Source: JAPYTK01 sp964401935 | GTDB taxonomy: Bacteria > Myxococcota_A > Polyangia > Polyangiales > Polyangiaceae | Direction of reading: 5' to 3' | Length of the DNA stretch: 64,000 bases | NCBI GenBank assembly: GCA_964401935.1 | Contig: CAYOAL010000035.1 | Coordinates: forward strand, 9,823 to 73,822 | Shown here: one piece after another, positions 25,374 to 33,650 of the stretch | How positions within the stretch are numbered: the first letter of the stretch is position 1 | Layout of the letters: the number at the start of each line of letters is the position of its first letter | Notes under the pieces: generated by a model | Seen by the model: the letters and a program-made list of their open reading frames with translations, nothing else | Database searches by the model: none | What the model was told of the DNA's origin: nothing | Translations under genes and position numbers: made by a program

Positions 25374-27065
25374 ATGACGGACGAGCGCGTGCAGCTGCGC
25401 CTCGGGGCGGAGGCCGACGACGCGGCGCTCGACGAGTTCGTGGCGTCGAGCGACCTCGGCCTCGTGGCCCTCGCCCCGGGGCGGATGCAGGTGTCGACGG
25501 CGGACGAGAGGGCGACGCTCACGTTCCTCACCCGCCCCGACGGCGAGCGTGTCGTGGTGCTCGAGGGGGAGATCGCAGAGCTCGCCGCGAAGGTGGTCGA
25601 GCGGCTCGGGGCCACGCCGCTCGCGAGCAGCCCGCCGGCCGACGTGCCCGCGCCGCTCGACGCCCCCGTCCCCCTCAGGCCCCGCCTCGCGGACGGGGTG
25701 TGGGCGCGACGCCACTTCGTCGACGGCGAGGAGCGGGTGATCCTGCGCGCGCCGCGGTTCGACGGCGTGATTCAGCTCGGGAGCGCCGCTTGGCGTGCGC
25801 TCGAGCTCGCGGACGGCACGCGCGACCACGACGCGGTCCGCCTCGCCTGCGCCCGCGACGGGCTTTTCTGGACGGGCGCCGAGCTCACGGGGCTCTTCGT
25901 CAGCCTGCACGAGCACGGGTTCTTGTGCGATGGCATCGGGCCTCCCGCTGCGCCCGCCGAGCCCGACCGCCTGCCTCCCCACCGCCCCCTCGAGCCGCTC
26001 GCTGGCTTCGCGCTCCGCTGCGACGGGTCGGGCGTGTGCTGCCGGATCTACGACACGGTGGCCTTCCAACCGCTCGAGGCGGAGCGTGCGCGCCTCCTCA
26101 CCCTCGAGCGCGGCGCGAAGACCACCGAGCTGTTCACCCCCTACCTCGGGGCGCAGCTCGACCGCGGGACGCTCGTGGCCGCCTGCGTCGACGGACGCTG
26201 CACCTTCCTCGAGGAGGATGGCCGCTGCGAGCTCCAGCGCCGCGGCGGGCCCGAGGGGAAGCCCTTCGGCTGTCGCCTCTTCCCCCGGGCCTGTGCCGAC
26301 GACGGCGAGGCGATCCGCGTCTCGGTGCTCCCGGAGTGCGCCTGCGTCTTCTCGAGCCTCGGCCGTGACGACGGCGACCCGCTCGTCGATCCCGACATCA
26401 CCTCGGGGCTCGCGCGGCGGCTCGCGGTGGCCGTGCTCCACGAGCCGGTGTTCGTCGGCGCTGGCCGCACCGTGTCCCGGCGCGAGCTGAGGCGCTGGTC
26501 GACCTGGCTCGCCGACGAGCTGCGGGCGACCGACGACGACGCCGTCGCGCTCGCGTGGTCGCTCGCGGCGGCGGTGGAGCGCGACGGCCTCACCCAGGTC
26601 ATGCCCCCCGTCACGGCGCCCCTCGAGGCGGAGGCAGGCCCTTGGCTCACCGCCCTTCGCCGAGCCGCGGCCGCCACCGTCGACGACGGCACCTCGTGGC
26701 GCAGCGAACGCGACGTGCGCACCGCCGCGACGCGCTGGCTCTCCAGCGCCCTCGAGAGCGTCGCGTGGGAAGACGTCGTGCGGCCCGCCGACGCCCCCCA
26801 CGAGCGCTTCTACCTGCTGGCCCTCAACCACGCCTACCGCTTCACGCTCGAGGCGCGCACCCTCGCCCAGGGGCTGCGCGATCGCGCGGTGCGCCTGCTC
26901 GCGGCGCGGGCCATGGCCGCCGTCGACCAGGACGCCGTCACCGCGCCCGGAGCGCTGCCCCGAGCGGCCGCGGCCCTCGCCCTCGTGGAGGCGCTGCTCC
27001 GGAACAGCCCCCTCGCGGGATACGCGAGCGACGCGGCGCTGCCTCTCGCGTCTTCCGAGGCTTGA
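25374..27065 (+). CDS. YkgJ-type cysteine-cluster (Zn/Fe-chelating) domain protein
   Basis: 563 residues from the ATG at 25374. The central region (about 210-320) has the Cys pattern of the YkgJ/UPF0153 metal-binding domain: RCDGSGVCCRIYD, CTFLEEDGRCELQ, PFGCRLFPRAC and ECACVF. The flanking parts are Ala/Leu/Asp-rich helical sequence without recognised motifs. The family is thought to chelate zinc or an iron-sulfur centre, but its role is unclear. The extended N- and C-terminal regions make this one much longer than the single-domain members (about 100-250 residues). No signal peptide, so cytoplasmic. Confidence 0.75.
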   Translation: MTDERVQLRLGAEADDAALDEFVASSDLGLVALAPGRMQVSTADERATLTFLTRPDGERVVVLEGEIAELAAKVVERLGATPLASSPPADVPAPLDAPVPLRPRLADGVWARRHFVDGEERVILRAPRFDGVIQLGSAAWRALELADGTRDHDAVRLACARDGLFWTGAELTGLFVSLHEHGFLCDGIGPPAAPAEPDRLPPHRPLEPLAGFALRCDGSGVCCRIYDTVAFQPLEAERARLLTLERGAKTTELFTPYLGAQLDRGTLVAACVDGRCTFLEEDGRCELQRRGGPEGKPFGCRLFPRACADDGEAIRVSVLPECACVFSSLGRDDGDPLVDPDITSGLARRLAVAVLHEPVFVGAGRTVSRRELRRWSTWLADELRATDDDAVALAWSLAAAVERDGLTQVMPPVTAPLEAEAGPWLTALRRAAAATVDDGTSWRSERDVRTAATRWLSSALESVAWEDVVRPADAPHERFYLLALNHAYRFTLEARTLAQGLRDRAVRLLAARAMAAVDQDAVTAPGALPRAAAALALVEALLRNSPLAGYASDAALPLASSEA

Positions 27066-27110
27066 GCCCGGACGCGCGCCGCTCTCCACCGCGGGTGTCG
27101 CCCGCCGACG

Positions 27111-27143
27111 TCGGTCGAGGCGCGCTCGCGATGCGCCGACCGA
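27111..27143. terminator. Inverted repeat between convergent genes, possible terminator
   Basis: TCGGTC-GA-GGCGC pairs with GCGCC-GACCGA, an 11-bp stem with a two-base bulge and a nine-base loop. It lies between the ends of the convergent YkgJ-like and lolA genes. There is no T-run, so intrinsic termination is not certain. Confidence 0.4.
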
Positions 27144-27170
27144 GCCCTGAGCGCTGGGAGGCGAGGAGCG

Positions 27171-27836
27171 CTACTGGCTGATGACGCGGGTGCCCCGCGG
27201 CGGCGTGAACCGAAACTCGGCCTCGGGCAGCTCGACGTCGAACACGCGTTGGTCGAAGTCGAAGCGGTTGGTGTTGCCCTGCGCGTCGATGACGAGGACG
27301 CGCAGCACCTGGGCCGTCATGGGATCGACGTAGAGCACGAGGCGCGCGAGCAGCGGCTCCTCGCGCTTGGGGGTCGCCTCGAGGACCGCCCCCCGCTTCA
27401 CGCGCTTCTGCCCCGGATCGAGGAGGCGCAAGCGAAAGTCCTTGGCGAGGCGAAGGCTCCCGAAGAGGAACGACACGGCCACCGCGTGACGCGCTCGCGC
27501 GAGCTTCATCACGTACATGCGCTTCTCCTCCCGCTCGTAGAGCTTGATGCGCTCGCCGTCGGACACCACCCGATCGCCGCTCGGCTGCTCGTAGCGAAAG
27601 CTCAGCCTGGCCCCCCGGGCCGCCGCCACGCGCCCCTCGGCGACCTTCTCGTGTTGGCTCGCGCGCAAGACGAACGTCTGCCGAAACCGCGCCTTGAAGG
27701 TGTCGGCCTCGCGGTAGAGATCGTCGATCCGCTGCGCGAGCACGCGCGCGGCGTCGGCCTCCCCCTTGGCCCACGCGGACGGAGCCACCGCCACCGATGA
27801 CGCCGCGAGGAGCAGGAGCTGGCGCCGACTCGTCAT
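27171..27836 (-). CDS. lolA: Outer-membrane lipoprotein carrier protein LolA
   Basis: 221 residues. A signal peptide (RRQLLLLAASSVAVAPSAWA) is followed by the LolA fold pattern: TFKARFRQTFV, then ARLSFRYEQPSGDRVVSDG, and the late segment LVLYVDPMTAQVLRVLVIDAQGN followed by NRFDF. LolA carries lipoproteins across the periplasm from LolCDE to the outer membrane, which matches the many lipoproteins in this window. It is monocistronic here and faces away from the POT transporter. Confidence 0.85.
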   Translation of the reverse strand: MTSRRQLLLLAASSVAVAPSAWAKGEADAARVLAQRIDDLYREADTFKARFRQTFVLRASQHEKVAEGRVAAARGARLSFRYEQPSGDRVVSDGERIKLYEREEKRMYVMKLARARHAVAVSFLFGSLRLAKDFRLRLLDPGQKRVKRGAVLEATPKREEPLLARLVLYVDPMTAQVLRVLVIDAQGNTNRFDFDQRVFDVELPEAEFRFTPPRGTRVISQ

Positions 27837-27968
27837 GGCCGAGATCTACGTCGCCGGGACCTCTGGTGCCAAAAAGCCTGCGGCGCCGGCCGAAGAATGT
27901 GTGCCGACAGGTGGGTCTCGCTGGTTCCCCCACCCCAAAGTTGGTATCGACGGCTCCGGAGACTCTGG

Positions 27969-29525
27969 ATGGGCAATTACACCATCATGGCGATCGCCTG
28001 GATCGTCGTGACCATTTGGATCGGCGGCGTGCTGTGGAGCAACCGCAAGATCCATCCCAGGTCGCTCTTCGTGCTCTTCTTCGCGGAGTTCTGGGAGCGG
28101 TTCTCGTACTACGGCATGCGCGCCCTCCTGGTGCTCTACATGACCAAGCAGCTGCTCTACGCGGAGCAGAAGGCCTACGGCGTCTACGCGGCATACGGGG
28201 CAATGGTCTACGCGACGCCCATCCTCGGGGGGCTCCTCGCCAACAAGCTCTTCGGCTATCGGCGCGCCATCCTCATCGGCGGCACCCTCATGGCCGCCGG
28301 CCACTTCACGATGGCGCTGCTCGGCCTCTGGGAGAACGACTACGTCTTCTTCCTCGCGCTCGCGCTGCTGATCGTAGGCAACGGCTACTTCAAGCCCAAC
28401 ATCTCGAGCTTCATCGCCGAGTTCTACGAGAAGAACGACATCCGCAAGGACAGCGCGTACACGCTCTTTTACATGGGCATCAACGCGGGCGCAATGCTCA
28501 CGCCGCTCACCTGCGGCGTCATCGGCGAAGATCACGAGACGTTCGGCCCGCACAGCTGGCACTACGGTTTCGGCCTCGCCGGCGTCGGCATGGTGCTCGG
28601 TCTCGGCGTGTTCCTCTGGGGTCGGAGCAAAGGGGTGTTCGAAGACAAGGGCCACGCCGCCGACGAGAAGAAGCTCAGCGCCCCGATCGCCGGCGTGCCG
28701 AGGGGCATCGGCGTGTACGTCCTCACCGCCCTCGCGCTGCCGCTGGTGATGGTGCTCATCAACTTCAACGAGGTGCTCGACGTAGGCCTCGGCGTCATGA
28801 TCGGCTGCATCCTCCTCGGCCTCGCGATCTACGGCGCCGTGGAGAAAGACCGTGTCGAGGGGCAGCGCCTCTGGGTCATCACCATCCTCCTCTTGTTCAC
28901 GACGTTGTTCTGGACGTTCTTCGAGCTCGCGGGGAGCGCCATCACGCTCTACACCGAGCGCAACGTCGACCGACATTTCTTGGGCGTGGAGCTGAAGACG
29001 TCGATGTTCCAGGCCGTCAACCCGGCCTTCATCATCCTGTTCGCGCCGCTCTTCTCCTGGATTTGGAAGTGGCTCGCCGACCGGAAGATCGAGCCCAACG
29101 CGCCGCTCAAGTTCTCGATCGGCATCGGCCTGCTGGGCGTCGGCTTCCTGCTCTTCAAGGTGGGCGAAGGCAGCGCCAACGTCGGCCTGGTCGCGGTGAT
29201 GTGGCTCATCCTGGCCTACCTGCTCCACACCCTCGGCGAGCTCTGCCTGTCCCCGGTAGGCTTGTCGCTCGTGACCAAGCTCGCACCGAACCGCATCGTC
29301 GGCTTGATGATGGGGATCTGGTTCTTGTCGTCGTCGGCGGCCCACCAGGCCGGCAAGTGGATCTCCAACCTGACGGCGGTCGACGAGAAGGTGACCGACC
29401 CGGTCATCACGCTGGGCATCTACACCGGCGTGTTCACGAAGGTCGGGTTCACCGCCTGTGGCGCGGCCGTGCTCCTCTTGGTGCTCAGCCCCGTGTTGAA
29501 GAAGTGGATGCACGGCATCCACTGA
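27969..29525 (+). CDS. POT-family proton-dependent oligopeptide transporter
   Basis: 518 residues from the ATG at 27969, preceded by GGAG at eight bases. The family signature in the first helix region is present: EFWERFSYYGMRALLVLY (ExxERFxYYG, residues 40-49, the proton-coupling motif). NGYFKPNISSF is the second POT signature. About 14 membrane helices are visible, with WTFFELAGSAITLY among the later ones. It imports di- and tripeptides, which fits a proteolytic predatory or saprophytic lifestyle. The frame is open 24 codons upstream, but that part has no hydrophobic or conserved residues. Confidence 0.93.
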   Translation: MGNYTIMAIAWIVVTIWIGGVLWSNRKIHPRSLFVLFFAEFWERFSYYGMRALLVLYMTKQLLYAEQKAYGVYAAYGAMVYATPILGGLLANKLFGYRRAILIGGTLMAAGHFTMALLGLWENDYVFFLALALLIVGNGYFKPNISSFIAEFYEKNDIRKDSAYTLFYMGINAGAMLTPLTCGVIGEDHETFGPHSWHYGFGLAGVGMVLGLGVFLWGRSKGVFEDKGHAADEKKLSAPIAGVPRGIGVYVLTALALPLVMVLINFNEVLDVGLGVMIGCILLGLAIYGAVEKDRVEGQRLWVITILLLFTTLFWTFFELAGSAITLYTERNVDRHFLGVELKTSMFQAVNPAFIILFAPLFSWIWKWLADRKIEPNAPLKFSIGIGLLGVGFLLFKVGEGSANVGLVAVMWLILAYLLHTLGELCLSPVGLSLVTKLAPNRIVGLMMGIWFLSSSAAHQAGKWISNLTAVDEKVTDPVITLGIYTGVFTKVGFTACGAAVLLLVLSPVLKKWMHGIH

Positions 29526-29765
29526 CGCTACCGCGCCCGCGAACCGCCCCGACCGAGCCGCGGTGCTGACCGGAGTACCTTCCGTTACGTGATCTTCGTG
29601 CTATGTTGCCGTGGATCCAACGCGGACGTCCTCGACAGCACCAGGAGCGAGGCGACCAGGAGGGGCTGTTCTTGAGGGGCAGAAAGCGCTAAAAGCCTGC
29701 CCAACTACGGACCGACCCGTCGTGATGGGGGGATCACATCACGCCACCCAACTGCCGGACGAACC

Positions 29766-31646
29766 ATGACCACGCAGCACGAGCCTGCCAGCAAGCAACC
29801 CAGTCCCCCACGCCGCGTCATCGAGTCAGAAGCCGTCACCATCCGCTTCTGCGGCGACTCCGGTGACGGCATGCAGCTCACCGGAAGCGAGTTCACCAAA
29901 GCCTCGGCGATCGCGGGCAACGACCTCGCGACCCTCCCCGACTTCCCGGCCGAGATCCGCGCCCCCGCGGGCAGCCTCGCCGGAGTCTCGGGCTTTCAGC
30001 TCCAGTTCTCGTCGCGCGAGGTGTTCACCCCCGGCGACCAGCCCAACGTGCTGGTCGCGATGAACCCCGCCGCCCTCAAGACCAACCTGCCCGATCTGTT
30101 GCGAGGCGGCGTGCTCATCGTGAACACGGCCGCCTTCACCAAGCCCAACCTGGTGAAGGCCGGCTACGACAACAACCCCCTCGACGACCCCGCGCTGAAC
30201 GAGCACTACAAGCTCTTCAAGGTGGACATCTCGGGTCTCACCAAGGAGTGCCTGAAAGACTCGGGCCTCAACAACAAGGCCATCGACCGCTGCAAGAACT
30301 TCTTCGCGCTCGGCATGACCTTCTGGATGTACAACCGGCCGATCGAGCCGCAGGTGAAGTCGATCCAGAAGAAGTTCTCCAAGAAGGCCGAGCTCGCCGA
30401 CGCCAACGTGGCCGTGTTCAAGGCCGGCTACCACTACGGTGAGACCGCGGAGATCTTCACCGAGACGGTGGAGGTGAAGGCCGCCGCCATCGAGCCCGGC
30501 CGCTACCGGAACATCATGGGCAACTCGGCCACCGCGATCGGGCTGGTCACGGGCTGTCGCCTCGCCGAGGTGCCGCTGTTCTTCTCGGGGTATCCCATCA
30601 CGCCGGCGTCGAGCATCCTCCACGAGCTCTCCGGCTACCGCGCCTTCGGCGTCACCACCTGTCAGGTGGAGGATGAGATCGCGGCCATGGCCGCCGCGGT
30701 GGGGGCGTCCTTCGGCGGCGCCGTCGGGATCACCGCGTCGTCCGGTCCCGGCATCGCGCTCAAGGGCGAGGCGATGGGCCTCGCGGTGTCGCTCGAGCTG
30801 CCCGTCGTCATCGTGAACGTGCAGCGCGGCGGCCCCTCCACCGGGCTCCCCACCAAGACCGAGCAGGCCGATCTGCTGCAGGCGATGTATGGCCGCAACG
30901 GGGAGTGCCCGATGCCCATCCTCGCGGCGCGCACCCCGTCCGACTGCTTCGACTGCGCCATCGAGGCGGTACGCATCGCGGTGAAATACATGACCCCGGT
31001 CATGCTGCTCACCGACGGGTACCTCGCCAACGGCGCCGAGCCGTGGAAGGTGCCCGAGGTGGCCGATCTGAAGCCCTTCCCCACGAAGTTCCGCACCGAT
31101 CCCGACGACTACCAGGTGTACCGCCGCGCCGAGGACACCCTCGCCCGCGAGTGGGTCAAGCCGGGCACGCCGCACCTCGCCCATCGGGTGGGCGGCCTCG
31201 AGAAGGACGCCCTCACCGGCAACGTGTCGTACGACCCGGAGAACCACGAGGCCATGTGCCACATCCGGGAAGAGAAGGTGATGCGGGTGCGGCAAGACAT
31301 CGGCGAGCTCCAGATGATCGGCCCCGACGAGGGGGATCTGCTCCTCGTGGGTTGGGGCTCCACCTACGGCGCCATCACCAAGGCGGTGAAGGAGATGCGC
31401 CAGGAGGGCTACAGCGTCTCGAGCGTGCACCTCCGGTGGATTCACCCGCTGCATCCCAAGCTTGGCGACCTCCTCCGCCGCTTCAAGAAGGTGGTGGTGG
31501 CCGAGATGAACCTCGGTCAGCTCATCAAAGTGCTGCGTGCCGAGTATCTTGTCGACGCCGAGGGCCTCAACAAGGTGCAGGGCAAGCCGTTCAAGGTGTC
31601 CGAAATCTGCGAGAAAATCGCGCAACACGCAGGCCGCGTGAGCTGA
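29766..31646 (+). CDS. korA: 2-oxoacid:ferredoxin oxidoreductase, fused gamma-alpha subunit
   Basis: 626 residues. The gamma (catalytic) domain comes first (about 24-215; FCGDSGDGMQLTGSEF, LPDFPAEIRAPAGSLAGVSG), then the pyrimidine-binding alpha domain (about 240-480; FFSGYPITPASSILHEL, QVEDEIAAMAAAVGASFGG), then the C-terminal transketolase-like domain (LLLVGWGSTYGAI). This is the KorA layout for 2-oxoglutarate:ferredoxin oxidoreductase, which interconverts 2-oxoglutarate and succinyl-CoA with ferredoxin. The partner KorB follows 11 bases downstream with its own strong ribosome site. Confidence 0.93.
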   Translation: MTTQHEPASKQPSPPRRVIESEAVTIRFCGDSGDGMQLTGSEFTKASAIAGNDLATLPDFPAEIRAPAGSLAGVSGFQLQFSSREVFTPGDQPNVLVAMNPAALKTNLPDLLRGGVLIVNTAAFTKPNLVKAGYDNNPLDDPALNEHYKLFKVDISGLTKECLKDSGLNNKAIDRCKNFFALGMTFWMYNRPIEPQVKSIQKKFSKKAELADANVAVFKAGYHYGETAEIFTETVEVKAAAIEPGRYRNIMGNSATAIGLVTGCRLAEVPLFFSGYPITPASSILHELSGYRAFGVTTCQVEDEIAAMAAAVGASFGGAVGITASSGPGIALKGEAMGLAVSLELPVVIVNVQRGGPSTGLPTKTEQADLLQAMYGRNGECPMPILAARTPSDCFDCAIEAVRIAVKYMTPVMLLTDGYLANGAEPWKVPEVADLKPFPTKFRTDPDDYQVYRRAEDTLAREWVKPGTPHLAHRVGGLEKDALTGNVSYDPENHEAMCHIREEKVMRVRQDIGELQMIGPDEGDLLLVGWGSTYGAITKAVKEMRQEGYSVSSVHLRWIHPLHPKLGDLLRRFKKVVVAEMNLGQLIKVLRAEYLVDAEGLNKVQGKPFKVSEICEKIAQHAGRVS

Positions 31647-31657
31647 CGGAGGTAGTC

Positions 31658-32707
31658 ATGGGAGCCAAGGTCGAAGGAAACGGAACAGCCCTCAAGCTTT
31701 CCAAGAAGGACTACCAGAGCGATCAAGACGTTCGCTGGTGTCCGGGTTGCGGCGACTACGCCGTGCTCGCCCAGGTGCAGAAGGTCTTCGCCGATCTGCA
31801 GATCGAACGGGACAAGACGGTGTTCGTGTCGGGCATCGGCTGCAGCAGCCGCTTCCCGTACTACATGAACACGTACGGCGTGCACGGGATCCACGGGCGC
31901 GCGCCGGCCATCGCCACCGGGCTGAAGGTGGCCCGCCCCGATCTCGACGTGTGGGTGATCACCGGCGACGGCGACGCCCTCTCCATCGGCGGCAACCACC
32001 TCATCCACATGATGCGACGCAACGTGGATCTGAAGGTGCTGCTCTTCAACAACCGCATCTACGGGCTCACCAAGGGCCAATACTCGCCCACCTCCGAGAT
32101 CGGCAAGCGCAGCCCGTCCACGCCGCACGGCAGCGCCGACAACCCGTTCAACCCGTTGAGCGTGGCCCTCGGCGCCGGCGCCACCTTCGTCGCGCGTAGC
32201 GTCGACACCGACGTGAAGCACCTGCAGGACACGCTCAAGCGGGCCGCCGCCCACAAGGGCACCGCCTTCGTGGAGATCTATCAGAACTGCAACGTGTTCA
32301 ACGACCTCGCCTTCATCAACGTCACCGCCAAGGAGGTGAAGTCGGATCGGCAGCTCGTGCTCGAGCAAGGTCAGCCGCTCTTGTTCGGCAAGAAGAACGA
32401 GAAGGGGATCCGCCTCGCCAAGAACGGCGCCCCCGAGGTGGTCGACGTCGGGGACGGCCCCGGCCACGTGCGCGCCGCGGAGCTGCCGGTGCACGACGAG
32501 ACGCTCACCAACCCGTCCTTCGCCTTCATGCTCTCGCAGCTCGAGTTCCCGAGCTTCCCCGTGCCGGTGGGCGTGCTTCGCGCGGTGGAGGCGCCCACCT
32601 ACGACGAGATGGTTCGCGCTCAAGAGACGCGCGCGCTCGAGCGCGAGAAGAGCCCCGACGATCTCCGGTCGCTCTGGAACCGCGGCGACACCTGGGACGT
32701 CTCCTGA
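31658..32707 (+). CDS. korB: 2-oxoacid:ferredoxin oxidoreductase, beta (TPP-binding) subunit
   Basis: 349 residues from the ATG at 31658, with GGAGG seven bases upstream. Signature elements: DVRWCPGCGDYAVL (Fe-S/TPP cysteines), GIGCSSRFPYYM, GIHGRAPAIATGLK, the TPP/Mg motif GDGDALSIGGNHLIH and NNRIYGLTKGQYSPTS. It forms the heterodimer with KorA. No separate ferredoxin-like delta subunit lies beside the pair, as is usual for the KorAB type. Confidence 0.94.
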   Translation: MGAKVEGNGTALKLSKKDYQSDQDVRWCPGCGDYAVLAQVQKVFADLQIERDKTVFVSGIGCSSRFPYYMNTYGVHGIHGRAPAIATGLKVARPDLDVWVITGDGDALSIGGNHLIHMMRRNVDLKVLLFNNRIYGLTKGQYSPTSEIGKRSPSTPHGSADNPFNPLSVALGAGATFVARSVDTDVKHLQDTLKRAAAHKGTAFVEIYQNCNVFNDLAFINVTAKEVKSDRQLVLEQGQPLLFGKKNEKGIRLAKNGAPEVVDVGDGPGHVRAAELPVHDETLTNPSFAFMLSQLEFPSFPVPVGVLRAVEAPTYDEMVRAQETRALEREKSPDDLRSLWNRGDTWDVS

Positions 32708-32746
32708 CGGCTCGCGCCGAAGGCGGAGCGCACGCAGAGCACGAAC

Positions 32747-32775
32747 GGCCGGCACGGCGCGCGCCGTGGCCGGCC
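32747..32775. terminator. Strong inverted repeat between convergent genes, possible bidirectional terminator
   Basis: GGCCGGCACGGCGCG faces CGCCGTGGCCGGCC, a 13-bp stem with one bulged base and a very short loop. It lies between the convergent korB and SDR genes. There is no T-run, which is normal for very GC-rich genomes. Confidence 0.5.
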
Positions 32776-32783
32776 GGCCCCGT

Positions 32784-33560
32784 TCACGCGATGGTCATGC
32801 CGCCGTCGACGACGAGGGTGTGCCCGGTCAAAAAGGAGGCGGCGTCCGAGGCGAGGAAGAGCGCCGCGCCCGCGATCTCGTCGGGCTGCGCGTAGCGCCC
32901 GAGGGGGGTGCGCTCCACCACGCGCTTCACGATGTCGGGGTTGTGAACCAGCGCCGCCGCGAACCGCGTGTCGACCAGACCGGGGGCGATCGCGTTGACG
33001 CGGATGTTGCTCGGCCCAAGCTCCACCGCGAGGGTCTGGGTCATCGACACCACGGCGGCCTTGGTCATGCCGTACACGCCCTGGAGGGGGGCGCCCGAGA
33101 GGGCCGCCACGCTCGCCACGTTGATGATGCTGCCGCCCTTGCCCGCGTCCGCAAAGCGACGCGCCGCGAGCCGTGCACAGGTGAAGTAGCCCCAGGTGTT
33201 CACCTCGAAGGTCTTCGCCCACGCCCCCTCGTCCACGGTCACCATCGGCCCGAAGTGGGGGTTGGTCGCCGCATTGTTCACGAGCACGTCGAGACCGCCG
33301 AAGCGCTCCACCGTTTTGTCGATGAGCTCCTCGATCATCTCCGCCTTCCCCGCGTGACACACCGACAGGGCCACCGCGTCTGCGGGCACCCCCGCGCTGA
33401 GCATGCGCTCCCGCGCGGCCTCGAGGCCTTCCTGTTTGCGCGACGCGAGCATCACGCTGGCTCCGCTCTGTGCGAGCACCCGCGCGATCGACTCGCCAAT
33501 CCCGCGGCTCGCCCCGGTGACGATCGCCACCTTGCCTTCGACATGAATGAACGGCTTCAT
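32784..33560 (-). CDS. SDR-family NAD(P)-dependent oxidoreductase
   Basis: 258 residues, classical short-chain dehydrogenase. Cofactor loop TGASRGIG (15-22) followed by ASRKQ, which favours NADP(H). NNAA at 95-98. Catalytic S150 (NVASVAA), Y163 and K167 (YGMTK). The C-terminus is IRVNAIAPGLVDTRF and GHTLVVDGG. The overall sequence resembles the DHRS4/FabG-like group that acts on carbonyls such as 3-oxoacyl or retinal-type ketones. The actual substrate is not deducible. Confidence 0.9.
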   Translation of the reverse strand: MKPFIHVEGKVAIVTGASRGIGESIARVLAQSGASVMLASRKQEGLEAARERMLSAGVPADAVALSVCHAGKAEMIEELIDKTVERFGGLDVLVNNAATNPHFGPMVTVDEGAWAKTFEVNTWGYFTCARLAARRFADAGKGGSIINVASVAALSGAPLQGVYGMTKAAVVSMTQTLAVELGPSNIRVNAIAPGLVDTRFAAALVHNPDIVKRVVERTPLGRYAQPDEIAGAALFLASDAASFLTGHTLVVDGGMTIA

Positions 33561-33650
33561 GGGCAGGAGGCTAATCCCGAAAGAAGCCCGGCCGAAGGCG
33601 CGGGCGAAAAAAGGGCGCGCCGCCCGGTGGATGGAGTGCCTGCGCCGACT

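Noticed and set aside
22988..25615. Long open frame on the minus strand opposite the acyl-CoA ligase
   Set aside because: It runs antisense to a gene with clear family motifs, includes the Ns, and has the composition of a shadow frame in GC-rich DNA.
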